From: CAYYYA01 sp964517065
GTDB lineage: Bacteria > Patescibacteriota > Patescibacteriia > UBA1558 > 2-01-FULL-52-15
Length of the DNA: 64,000 nt
Assembly (NCBI GenBank): GCA_964517065.1
Contig: CAZFBK010000002.1
Location: 4,843-68,842, forward strand
Reading direction: 5' to 3'
Positions 56,248-64,000 of the stretch are shown here, in pieces. Each line of letters begins with the position of its first letter. Within the stretch, counting starts at the first letter, position 1. Made by a program: the position numbers and the translations under genes. The notes below the pieces were generated by a model. It was given only the letters and a program-made list of their open reading frames with translations. It was not told where the DNA came from and made no database searches.

Positions 56248-56253
56248 ATTATA
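56248..56253 (-). promoter_or_regulatory. -10 of ftsZ
   Basis: TATAAT on the minus strand, 29 nt before ATG 56218; no convincing -35. Confidence 0.4.
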
Positions 56254-56269
56254 GCGGAAGATGGACAGA

Positions 56270-56359
56270 ATGGACAGGGTTGGAATTTGAGAACAAGGGT
56301 CAGGATTGTGGGTCAGGGAGCTCCCTTCTCCTAATCCTCAATCCTTATCCTCCTCAACC
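56270..56359. repeat. word-repeat tract (ftsZ-ftsA gap)
   Basis: GGGTCAGGATTGTGGGTCAGGGAG words on the left and CTCCTAATCCTCAATCC words on the right; the words match those of the S19-L22 gap. Confidence 0.55.
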
Positions 56360-57601
56360 TCAAGGTAACAGATCCTTAAACCACTTGGTCATGCGATCAG
56401 TGGCCAGTTTGACGGAAGAAAAGTTCGGCATAATACTGCCACTCTTACTACTGCCTTGCAAAGCATAGTACACCAATCCCAGTGCAGTGGTATAACGTGG
56501 GTCATCAATCTTTTCAATGTGACTGGCACTCAGCAATGGTTTACCAATGAAGGCTGGTAATCTTAATCTGGCTTTGGCAATCTCTGCTAGACCTGCCATC
56601 TTGGCACCACCTCCGGTCAAGACGATACCAGCAGGTAACGAGGCTGATCGATCAACCGCACGCAATTCTTTATCGACGAGATCAAATAATTCTTCCACAC
56701 GGGCGTTGATAATCTCTGATACGTGTTTGGTTGATACCATCGTCCGCGGTTTCTCTGTTTGTGAATATCTACTCAAATCTAATTCATCTCGTTTAGAAAT
56801 CTTCTCCGAATCCTGACAACCAATCTCCAGCTTGATCGCTTCCGCTACATCCAGTGAAGTGCGCAAACCAATAGCCAAATCTTGAGTGATATGATCAGCA
56901 CCGACCGGTAATACAGTGGCGAATAGTACATCTCCTGCTTCGTAGACCACAACCGAAGTGGTGGCTGCACCAATGTTCACCACCGCTACACCAATATCTT
57001 TCTGACGCTTGTCCAAAACTGCAGAAGCAGTAGCTAAAATAGAAAAAACAAACCCTTCGACATCAACTCCTGTCCTGTAGACACATTTAGAACAACTCTT
57101 CACCTGACTACTGAGCCCCATAATAATCTGAGTATGCGCTTCAAGGCGAACTCCAGACATTCCTACTGGATCTTTGATGTTTCTTTGATTGTCTAAGGTA
57201 TAGGATAACGGCAAGACATGAAGAATTTCGTAATTTGGCGGTGTAGCGACTGCTTGCGCTGCCTCCAGAGCTCGATCAACATCTGATGGGTCGACTTGAC
57301 CGTTAGCGCGAGAGACTGCCACTACTCCCTGACTCTGTATTACTTTGACATGAGTACCACTGATACCGACGACAGCCCGCTCAATAGTCTGGCCGGACAT
57401 GCGTTCTGCTTTTTCTAAGGCTTCAGAAATTGAAGTTACTACTTCTTCTACATCAGTAATATTACCCTTAGACAGCCCAGCGCTTGCAGCCTCGCCTACA
57501 CCAATAATACGGACACTGCCATCAGCGTCGCGCTGTCCAACAACGATACGAATTTGACTCGTACCGATATCCAAACCAGTGATAATATCTTGGCGTTTCA
57601 T
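56360..57601 (-). CDS. ftsA: cell division protein FtsA
   Basis: Actin-like ATPase that anchors FtsZ to the membrane. ITGLDIGTSQIRIVVGQ opens, VGISGTHVKVIQSQGVVAVSR covers the SHS2 (1C) domain, VVNIGAATTSVVVYEAGDVLF is the phosphate-2 motif and GIVLTGGGAKMAGL the adenosine motif. The C-terminal amphipathic segment MTKWFKDLLP is present. 413 residues. Confidence 0.97.
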   Translation of the reverse strand: MKRQDIITGLDIGTSQIRIVVGQRDADGSVRIIGVGEAASAGLSKGNITDVEEVVTSISEALEKAERMSGQTIERAVVGISGTHVKVIQSQGVVAVSRANGQVDPSDVDRALEAAQAVATPPNYEILHVLPLSYTLDNQRNIKDPVGMSGVRLEAHTQIIMGLSSQVKSCSKCVYRTGVDVEGFVFSILATASAVLDKRQKDIGVAVVNIGAATTSVVVYEAGDVLFATVLPVGADHITQDLAIGLRTSLDVAEAIKLEIGCQDSEKISKRDELDLSRYSQTEKPRTMVSTKHVSEIINARVEELFDLVDKELRAVDRSASLPAGIVLTGGGAKMAGLAEIAKARLRLPAFIGKPLLSASHIEKIDDPRYTTALGLVYYALQGSSKSGSIMPNFSSVKLATDRMTKWFKDLLP

Positions 57602-57646
57602 TCTACGTATAAATCCAACTTATTATAATGAAAAAATGAATATTTA

Positions 57647-58066
57647 TCAAACTTTTGGCAGTTTTGCCAGCAGTTTGACTTCTCGACTTTCCATGACCTT
57701 GGCCTCATTAGTCTTTTCATGATCATATCCCAACAAATGCAAGCAGCCGTGCACGATCAATATTTGCATTTCCCGCTCAACAGAGTGGCCATGCTCACGA
57801 GCTTGTCGTTTGACCACAGTTTGGCAGAGCAACAACTCTCCTAACAAATCATCCTTGGCAGACTGAGCCAGATTGAACGATAAAATATCGGTCACATAGT
57901 CTTTATGCCGCCACTTTTTATTTAAGGAACGCATAGTTCTGCTGTCAATAAAGGCCAGAGAAATATTCTGGCGCAAATGATACTGATACTGAAGTGCTTT
58001 TTCTAATAGTACGAGCCAGGGATACTCAGGTACTGACTCTGAGAGCAAAAAAAATTTCTTGGTCAT
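57647..58066 (-). CDS. ybeY: endoribonuclease YbeY
   Basis: Required for 16S rRNA 3' maturation and ribosome quality control. The zinc motif HGCLHLLGYDHE (near 110) supplies three His. SLAFIDSRTMRSLNKKWRHKDYVTDILSF precedes it. 139 residues. It overlaps no neighbour and lies 1 bp after the TSP3-protein gene. Confidence 0.93.
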   Translation of the reverse strand: MTKKFFLLSESVPEYPWLVLLEKALQYQYHLRQNISLAFIDSRTMRSLNKKWRHKDYVTDILSFNLAQSAKDDLLGELLLCQTVVKRQAREHGHSVEREMQILIVHGCLHLLGYDHEKTNEAKVMESREVKLLAKLPKV

Positions 58067-58067
58067 C

Positions 58068-59327
58068 TTACTGTGTGGAAGCTAAGCTAAATGTTGTACG
58101 TATCAAAATAAAAACGGCCGGATACTGGATCACTCCGCTGGTAGCCGCATCGTAGCTAACTTTATAGATTCGCTGTTGGTCAGCAAGATACCAGGATAGA
58201 CCATCCGCCGACTCAAGTGCAGGAAGTCCTGCTATCGTGACATGACGCGCAGCGGTAGCTGCAGGTGAGCCAAAGGCTGTGGAGTACCATTGCTCCAGTT
58301 CGACATTCTGATCATTTGCCTCTACGGCAATATCAACACTATCACCAGCCGGTGAGGTCAACACTACTTCCTGACTCCCGCTGTCGACACTACGCTGAAT
58401 CCAGTCCTGAGGTAGCCAAGTGCTGTAGCCAAAAATAGTATTTGTATAGAGACGAACCAATCCAGAAACGTTCAAATAAGCGCGCTGCCCGGCTATAGGG
58501 CTAAAAAGATTAACAACCTCTTCTCCATCTTTGTATCCATCGCCATCAGTGTCCGCACTCGTCGAATTCGTGCGAAAACTAAGTTCTTCTGCTGTTGTCA
58601 ATCCATCATTATCAGTGTCTTTATTATCTCCTGAAACTGTTACTGGGATCGTTGGAGTTGGCGTGGGAGCTGGCACTATTGCTGAAGTTTGATCTGATAA
58701 TAAGCCATCAGGACCAACTACGTGTAATCCAGCTGGGAGTGTTTTGTTATCAAAAATAATCTCTCCCTCAGAGACAAATTGCAAACGATATGACTGACCA
58801 TTCAAATCAATAGTGTACCCATAACCCTGAACGGTCGACGGGTCTTTGGGCTCTTGCAATAAATATTTCTGAGGCAAACCGGCAATCACCGTTGGATACA
58901 ACATGAAATCATCAAAATACGAAGCTAAAGCCTGTCTGATAGTCACGATATCTCGGACACGGGTAGTATCACGTGTTTGTGCTGTAACATCAGTTACTTG
59001 AATAGGTGTGGTCGTGGCTACCGGTGTTGGCTGCGTAGTATTAGTAGCAGCTGGCGCTATCGGAGCAGTGTTTTGTTGCGAGCGAACATAAAATAATAAA
59101 CCAACGATGACAGCTCCCAATACAATAGCCAATCCGCCAATCAAAAGAAAAAACTTCTTATTACCACCATTAGAAGTCACCACCTTCTTCATGTGTCCAC
59201 GGGCCGCCTGATACTCTCGTGGCATGACATGGAGATTTTCCTCAGGAATAGTAAACGTAATTACCGGCGGGATACCTGTGATGGAGCTGTTGGTCGGTTG
59301 TGAAGTTGTTTCGTTCTGATTGGCCAT
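58068..59327 (-). CDS. single-pass exported protein with TSP3-type calcium repeats
   Basis: 419 residues. Pro-rich cytosolic start, helix at about 60-81, Thr/Pro linker, a middle domain, and TSP3 repeats at about 230-280 (DNKDTDNDGLTTAEELSFRTNSTSADTDGDGYKDGEEV), which bind calcium through Asp side chains. The C-terminal domain (GYSTWLPQDWIQRSVDSGSQEVVLTSPAGDSVDI) looks like a stress-up or PsbP-like sandwich. Surface localisation is likely. It is next to a second TSP3 protein. Confidence 0.8.
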   Translation of the reverse strand: MANQNETTSQPTNSSITGIPPVITFTIPEENLHVMPREYQAARGHMKKVVTSNGGNKKFFLLIGGLAIVLGAVIVGLLFYVRSQQNTAPIAPAATNTTQPTPVATTTPIQVTDVTAQTRDTTRVRDIVTIRQALASYFDDFMLYPTVIAGLPQKYLLQEPKDPSTVQGYGYTIDLNGQSYRLQFVSEGEIIFDNKTLPAGLHVVGPDGLLSDQTSAIVPAPTPTPTIPVTVSGDNKDTDNDGLTTAEELSFRTNSTSADTDGDGYKDGEEVVNLFSPIAGQRAYLNVSGLVRLYTNTIFGYSTWLPQDWIQRSVDSGSQEVVLTSPAGDSVDIAVEANDQNVELEQWYSTAFGSPAATAARHVTIAGLPALESADGLSWYLADQQRIYKVSYDAATSGVIQYPAVFILIRTTFSLASTQ

Positions 59328-59332
59328 AGAAA

Positions 59333-60130
59333 CTATTTTGGTTGATTAGCTGTACCTGAAATAGGTAAAGCTTCTGGCGGTACGAGCTTACCAGCACCGA
59401 GAGGATTGTAGCCATTACGAATTTCATCTCCATCTTGATAACTATCACTATCGGTATCAGCCGAGCGTGGATTGGTCTTCCACGTCAGCACCTCTTCTCG
59501 ATCATTTAGGCCATCATTGTCGGTGTCAGGATTCAATGGGTCAGTATTATAAATCTTTACCTCTTCATAGTCTGTCAGACCGTCTTTGTCAGTATCGATA
59601 CTTGCCGGATCAGTACCGAGGATACTCTCTTCTACGTCGGTCAGGGCATCTTTATCAGTATCAACAACGGGCGGTGTGACAGGAGCAGCGCCATTTGGCA
59701 CCGAAACATCAGGTGATTGATTGGTATTACTAACAGGTGTGGTGTTGGTAGTTGACTGTGTGTTGGTCGGATTCTGACTGGTTTGTTTCTGAGCGTCAAA
59801 AGCCGGAGCCAGATAGGTCGCATAGGCATACCAACCGCCATAACCAAGTACCGCGATCAATCCGACAGACAATAACCAGATACCTAACTTCTTCAACCAA
59901 CCAGCACCGGCAGACGGTGTATACCGCGGTCCTAACTCTGCCAATGTTTGTAATGGCTGTGTCGGGCCAACACCGGAAATCGGCGACGCAACCGGAGTAC
60001 CAGCAGGCATCGAAGCCTGGGGTTTTGGTACGGGAGGTTGAGCATCTGCCTGTGGATCAACATCATCAAACATATCCTCAGTCGAGTGTGGCAAACCTTG
60101 GGAATCTTTATTTTTGATATCCTCAAACAT
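59333..60130 (-). CDS. exported TSP3-repeat calcium-binding protein
   Basis: 265 residues. Helix at about 82-105, Gln/Asn/Thr linker, then four TSP3-type repeats at about 165-250 (DTDKDALTDVEESILGTDP, DTDKDGLTDYEEVKIYNTDP, DTDNDGLNDREEVLTWKTNP, DTDSDSYQDGDEIRNGYNP). Each carries D-x-D-x-D-G ligands for Ca2+. A surface or adhesion role is probable. It lies 5 bp before the gene at 58068-59327. Confidence 0.85.
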   Translation of the reverse strand: MFEDIKNKDSQGLPHSTEDMFDDVDPQADAQPPVPKPQASMPAGTPVASPISGVGPTQPLQTLAELGPRYTPSAGAGWLKKLGIWLLSVGLIAVLGYGGWYAYATYLAPAFDAQKQTSQNPTNTQSTTNTTPVSNTNQSPDVSVPNGAAPVTPPVVDTDKDALTDVEESILGTDPASIDTDKDGLTDYEEVKIYNTDPLNPDTDNDGLNDREEVLTWKTNPRSADTDSDSYQDGDEIRNGYNPLGAGKLVPPEALPISGTANQPK

Positions 60131-60167
60131 ATAGTTTCTTAATTATAGCATGAGTAGTAATTTCACT

Positions 60168-63100
60168 CTAATTGGCCCAATATTTCAGACGACAATACAC
60201 TACAGAATCGACGCAGCCGTTTGGTCCCCACATAAACATGTTGGTTGCTGGACAAGCACCTAACCAGCCACCGAGACCCGCACAAACATTATTATTCTGA
60301 CATGATGGCGTACCGGTCCCAGACTGCCGAGGTGAGGTCCAACCAGCATCATCGTAGCCCAAGTCATGCCACTTGTTGCCGTTTTTATCCGGAGCAGAAG
60401 CAGAACAAACCCACCTATTAGAATCATACACCGTCTGGCTATTGCTCAGGTAGTAGACCAGTTTATTGGCCGGTGAAGCGAAGCTAGCAGCTGCTTTGGC
60501 AAAGGACATGGAAGTCGGTTTGACGAATTTCACTGCAACAATATTCTGACTATTTCTATTCTCCCAAGCGATGAACTGGTCAGTACCACGAACAGAGTTA
60601 GTAGCCGAGACAGCACCGCCGGAAGTTGCCGGAATATTATTAGACGCGCAGGCATTACCAGTACCTGGATAGGTCACAGCAGCATCAGGATAGGTAATAC
60701 CCTGAGGATCAGGCACATCAAGTGTACATTGTGGGTATAAGAGCAAACGACCGTTGTAGTACGACACATCGGCTGTATCTGTTTGTAACGATAAACCGTT
60801 TGGCACGCACTGGCCTATTGTCTCGCTGGTACAACTGGAACAACTATTACTACGAATACCAGCTGTAGCCAAGCCAACAGCATTAGTCGTACAGGCGAAG
60901 CTCTTATAGACGACCCCTGTTGCCCCGTAGTCGCAAGTCTCCGTACCGGTCACAGCACCGTCGCCACATACCTGAGCCACAGGGACAGAACATTGAGCAG
61001 TATTAAACGTACAGCGTTGACCTGCTGAAGCAGAAGCCGGATAACAACTCAGGGTACCAGTAGAACCAATGACAACAGCAGAACAGGATTTACCATTTAA
61101 ATTCGCGCCGTCGCATTGCTCGCTGCCGTTGACAACACCATCACCACATTTGTAGCAGGCAGTGTTATTAATCGTACAATCGCTGCGGCAACTAAGATTA
61201 CCACCTTCATAACCGTAAATCTGGCAGGTATAATTTCCAAAATCGCTACCGTCGCACATTTCCGAGCCGTTCTTGATACCGTCGCCACAGACAGAGGCAG
61301 TGATACCATCACAGGTTAGATTACATTTACCGGCCTGACCATTCTGGCCATTCGGATCATCACAGGTTTCACCCGGATCAACGTTCCTGTTACCGCAAAG
61401 TCCGGTACACCATTTATTACAGTTTGGCGTAGCGGGATTACCCGGATCACAAGCTTCTTTGCCGAATGACGGCTGGGCAGTATTACAACTTGAGCTAACG
61501 ATACCGTCGCCGCAATTTACATTAGCACAACTGGTACAACCATCTTCTACACCGTATTTTTCAATCGGTTGAGTTGGTCCGGGTCCGCAATAACCAGACT
61601 GGCCGTTGTGGGCAGCGCCGTCGTCGCAAATCTCGGCGGTACCGTTGGTCACCACCCCATCACCACAATTATATTTGACGTTGCCGGTACAAGTCGCATT
61701 ACACTGACCAATCGTCTGACCGTTCAGACCATAGCCAAGATCGCAGACATCGCCCGGATTAGCGAAAGCTGCTGACCAGAATCCGTCTCCGCAATTAGTA
61801 GCACAATTATCGCGACACCAACCGTTACCGGCTATAGCGTCTGCACTACTGCTGAAACAAACATGCTGATTGGTATTGGGACAGCCATAGTCACAAGCTT
61901 CTGTGCCTTCTTTGATACTGTTACCACAAGCGATGCCGGCTTGCTGCAGACGGCAGGAGGTAATATCACAGTTAGCAACGCTCTGTCCGCTGGCATTGCA
62001 ATAACCATTACCGGAAGCACAAATATCACACTGCTCTCCACCAGTGATCTGTCGGTCACCGCAAATCTCCGTCACCAGAGCAGTACAAGCTGTATTACAT
62101 TTATTGACAGCGGAACCATTGGCAGGACCATCATCGCAGAATTCATTTTGTCCTGCATCGTTTGGAGTTTGCTTCTGAGTATCGCCACAGTATTTGGTGT
62201 AACGTAAACAGTCATTCCAACATTTGGTAGCTGAACCATTAGCATTACCACTGTCGCAGATTTCATTGATACCAGCATCATTCGGAGCCTGCACCTGACC
62301 ATCTCCGCAGGTCTTAGTACCGTTTACTGGTGGTACGCCAGTGACAATCTTACATTGAGCAGAGCAGGTGCTGTTCGGCTTGCCATTAGCACTGCCTTTG
62401 TCACATTCCTCTGACCCATAGGGCGAAGACTCAGTAATTCCATTACCGCATGAAGCGGGGGTATTGCCATTGCAGCTCCAATTACAGTGCAGAGGCTGAC
62501 CGTTTAAATCCCCTTCATCGCAAACCTCGCCAGTGTCAAGATTATTGTTACCACAATTATTTGGAACGATAACCCCGGTACAAGTACCGTTGCAATGGCC
62601 CACTTGACCATTCATTGGACCTTCGTCACAGTATTCTGGAGGAACAGGATTACCGTCACCACAACTTGGACCGGAACTACCTGCAACAAGTGCCGTGCAG
62701 GAGCTATTACATTTACCAGGCAACCCATTGTCTTTACCATTATCACAGAATTCAATACCAGCTTTAATACCATCACCACAGCGATTCGGCGCCAAGACCT
62801 TCAACTGACAGCTGGTGGTACAGTAGGTGCAGGTCGCTGTCGTTTGATCACAAACAACACCATTTTTTGCTGGACCTTCATCACAATTTTCAAAAGGAGT
62901 TTGCACCTGACTATCGCCGCAGTATCCTCCAGTAATCTTACAAGCCAAAGCTCCGGCCGAGGTATCAGCACAGACATACTGACGGTCGACACTGGATTGC
63001 TCCGGCGCCGGTGACTGATAGAGATCAGGTTCGCATTGCTCTCCATTGCTCGATTCAACAAGATTATTACCGCACACTCCCGGAGTGACACTAGCCGGCG

Positions 63101-64000
63101 TGAGATTTGAACACGACCGTTTGCAACTACTATCACAATACAAACTCTGACCAGCCGGACAAGAATGACCAGCTAATCCCTGAGAGGTGTCACATTCTTC
63201 TGTGCCGCTCACCACACCGTCGCCACAAAATTCTCCATAACCGGAACACGTAGTATTGCATTTACCATAACCGCCATTCGCAGCTCCGTCGTCACACAGC
63301 TCTGGTAATTGAGTAATATCATCCCCACACTTACCGTGATATGGCTGACCAGCCGTACAATTAAATCGACACTGATTACCGCAGCTAGCTGCTCCGCCGA
63401 GACTACAGCTCCAATCAGTCGGTACGTAGCCGGTCGCGGTCAGATCACATTGTTCAAATGGCGTATCCAGACTGCCATTGCCACAGCTACCGCCACAGCT
63501 CCAACCTGCAGGCAACGGTAGCCAACCAGAGCAGTCTGATTTACAGCCGACAGTCCGTTGATTATTCGAGTCGCTCGGACAAGCATTAGTAAAGCCACCA
63601 TCACAAACCTCACCTGTTTCTAAAACGCTATTACCACAGATGCCAGCCTGAGGTGTGCCCGTACAAACTGCTGCGTTTGAGAAGGCTAAATTCTGATTTT
63701 CTTTGGCCCAGCTGAAGCGGCTATTCGTCTCCAGGTTGGCTGACAGGCGATAGCTCGTGTCCTGCTGTACTTGATAGATATAAACTGACGCATCACTTGG
63801 ACAACTGAACTTACGAGCAGCAGCATCCCAGCAGGTTTCTTTGTCATACGGGTCAAATTTGTTATCAGCGCAACTATCATATTTGTTCACTGGATCAACT
63901 GGCTGTGTACCTCCAATAGTTGAGGCGAAAGTCTGCTCCCATGATGGCCATTTACTAGTAGACATACCGGCCACATACGAACCCGAAGCTAATTTGGGAT
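60168..64000 (-). CDS. giant cysteine-rich repeat exoprotein, N-terminus beyond window
   Basis: The frame is open to the right edge; about 1276 residues are visible with the stop at 60168. Most of it is a string of roughly 20 repeats of the pattern CGDG-x-x-E-x-CD-x-G-x-x-NG-x-C-x-x-x-C, related to myxobacterial Cys-rich/DUF4215 repeats. Each probably folds through disulfides. The last ~220 residues are a different domain without repeats (TDTADVSYYNGRLLLYPQC and so on), with a final Cys pair. A cell-surface or adhesive protein of great length is the natural reading. Confidence 0.85.
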   Translation of the reverse strand, partial: PKLASGSYVAGMSTSKWPSWEQTFASTIGGTQPVDPVNKYDSCADNKFDPYDKETCWDAAARKFSCPSDASVYIYQVQQDTSYRLSANLETNSRFSWAKENQNLAFSNAAVCTGTPQAGICGNSVLETGEVCDGGFTNACPSDSNNQRTVGCKSDCSGWLPLPAGWSCGGSCGNGSLDTPFEQCDLTATGYVPTDWSCSLGGAASCGNQCRFNCTAGQPYHGKCGDDITQLPELCDDGAANGGYGKCNTTCSGYGEFCGDGVVSGTEECDTSQGLAGHSCPAGQSLYCDSSCKRSCSNLTPASVTPGVCGNNLVESSNGEQCEPDLYQSPAPEQSSVDRQYVCADTSAGALACKITGGYCGDSQVQTPFENCDEGPAKNGVVCDQTTATCTYCTTSCQLKVLAPNRCGDGIKAGIEFCDNGKDNGLPGKCNSSCTALVAGSSGPSCGDGNPVPPEYCDEGPMNGQVGHCNGTCTGVIVPNNCGNNNLDTGEVCDEGDLNGQPLHCNWSCNGNTPASCGNGITESSPYGSEECDKGSANGKPNSTCSAQCKIVTGVPPVNGTKTCGDGQVQAPNDAGINEICDSGNANGSATKCWNDCLRYTKYCGDTQKQTPNDAGQNEFCDDGPANGSAVNKCNTACTALVTEICGDRQITGGEQCDICASGNGYCNASGQSVANCDITSCRLQQAGIACGNSIKEGTEACDYGCPNTNQHVCFSSSADAIAGNGWCRDNCATNCGDGFWSAAFANPGDVCDLGYGLNGQTIGQCNATCTGNVKYNCGDGVVTNGTAEICDDGAAHNGQSGYCGPGPTQPIEKYGVEDGCTSCANVNCGDGIVSSSCNTAQPSFGKEACDPGNPATPNCNKWCTGLCGNRNVDPGETCDDPNGQNGQAGKCNLTCDGITASVCGDGIKNGSEMCDGSDFGNYTCQIYGYEGGNLSCRSDCTINNTACYKCGDGVVNGSEQCDGANLNGKSCSAVVIGSTGTLSCYPASASAGQRCTFNTAQCSVPVAQVCGDGAVTGTETCDYGATGVVYKSFACTTNAVGLATAGIRSNSCSSCTSETIGQCVPNGLSLQTDTADVSYYNGRLLLYPQCTLDVPDPQGITYPDAAVTYPGTGNACASNNIPATSGGAVSATNSVRGTDQFIAWENRNSQNIVAVKFVKPTSMSFAKAAASFASPANKLVYYLSNSQTVYDSNRWVCSASAPDKNGNKWHDLGYDDAGWTSPRQSGTGTPSCQNNNVCAGLGGWLGACPATNMFMWGPNGCVDSVVYCRLKYWAN

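Overview
This window is bacterial and looks like the genome of a Patescibacteria (CPR) cell, most likely a Parcubacteria-like lineage. It carries one long universal ribosomal protein block on the minus strand. The spc part runs S5-L15-SecY with no L30 gene, a known CPR trait. Many genes are CPR-style small secreted or single-pass orphans, pyruvate kinase lacks its C-terminal domain, and most native genes start without a Shine-Dalgarno (SD) sequence. UGA, UAA and UAG all serve as stops, and a UGA-reading release factor (RF2) is present, so the code is the standard bacterial one. A 100-N gap flanked by an exact 55-bp duplication marks this as a scaffolded assembly, probably metagenomic.

Layout. 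0-8.4 kb: envelope orphans (DUF2207, Cys-rich, cupredoxin-like), an RRM RNA-binding protein, pyruvate kinase, a decayed Lys/Trp-rich gene, a PD-(D/E)XK nuclease and an unusual divergent gene pair with matched promoters (6.9-7.7 kb). 8.4-14.1 kb: P-type cation ATPase, tRNA-Lys followed by a four-way-junction palindrome cluster, dnaB, ybaB, recR. 14.2-18.5 kb: L21, DoxX, DUF192, a WecA-type transferase, yqgF, map, adk. 18.7-31.3 kb: the spc and S10 operons read leftward from tuf (tuf, S10, L3, L4, L23, L2, S19, L22, S3, L16, L29, S17, L14, L24, L5, S14, S8, L6, L18, S5, L15, secY). 39.3-42.9 kb: the str operon (S12, S7, an orphan, EF-G).

Between fusA and tuf, where the two operons usually join, sits an island of about 6.5 kb (32.6-39.1 kb) on the opposite strand. 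It has 14 small genes, nearly all with membrane anchors and none recognisable by family. It is GC-richer than its surroundings, almost every start has a strong SD, it has its own promoters and terminators, and its gaps hold repeated double-hairpin modules. This is the best candidate here for an undescribed system. The divergent pair at 6.9-7.7 kb has the same style of signals and may share an origin.

43-64 kb: site-2 protease, L28 (with a perfect-consensus promoter), a small membrane protein, a large Fn3/CARDB exoprotein, a candidate 6S-like RNA, ndk, an orphan receiver protein, ComEC split into two genes, RF2, HtrA, NrdR, FtsZ, FtsA, YbeY, two calcium-binding TSP3-repeat proteins and a giant Cys-rich repeat exoprotein cut by the right edge.

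Two themes run through the window. Native genes mostly lack SDs, and at least seven have a -10 element only 6-11 nt before the start codon, implying leaderless messages, while the island uses SD-led messages. Many intergenic gaps, even inside the ribosomal operons, are built from degenerate short-word repeats arranged as long inverted repeats.
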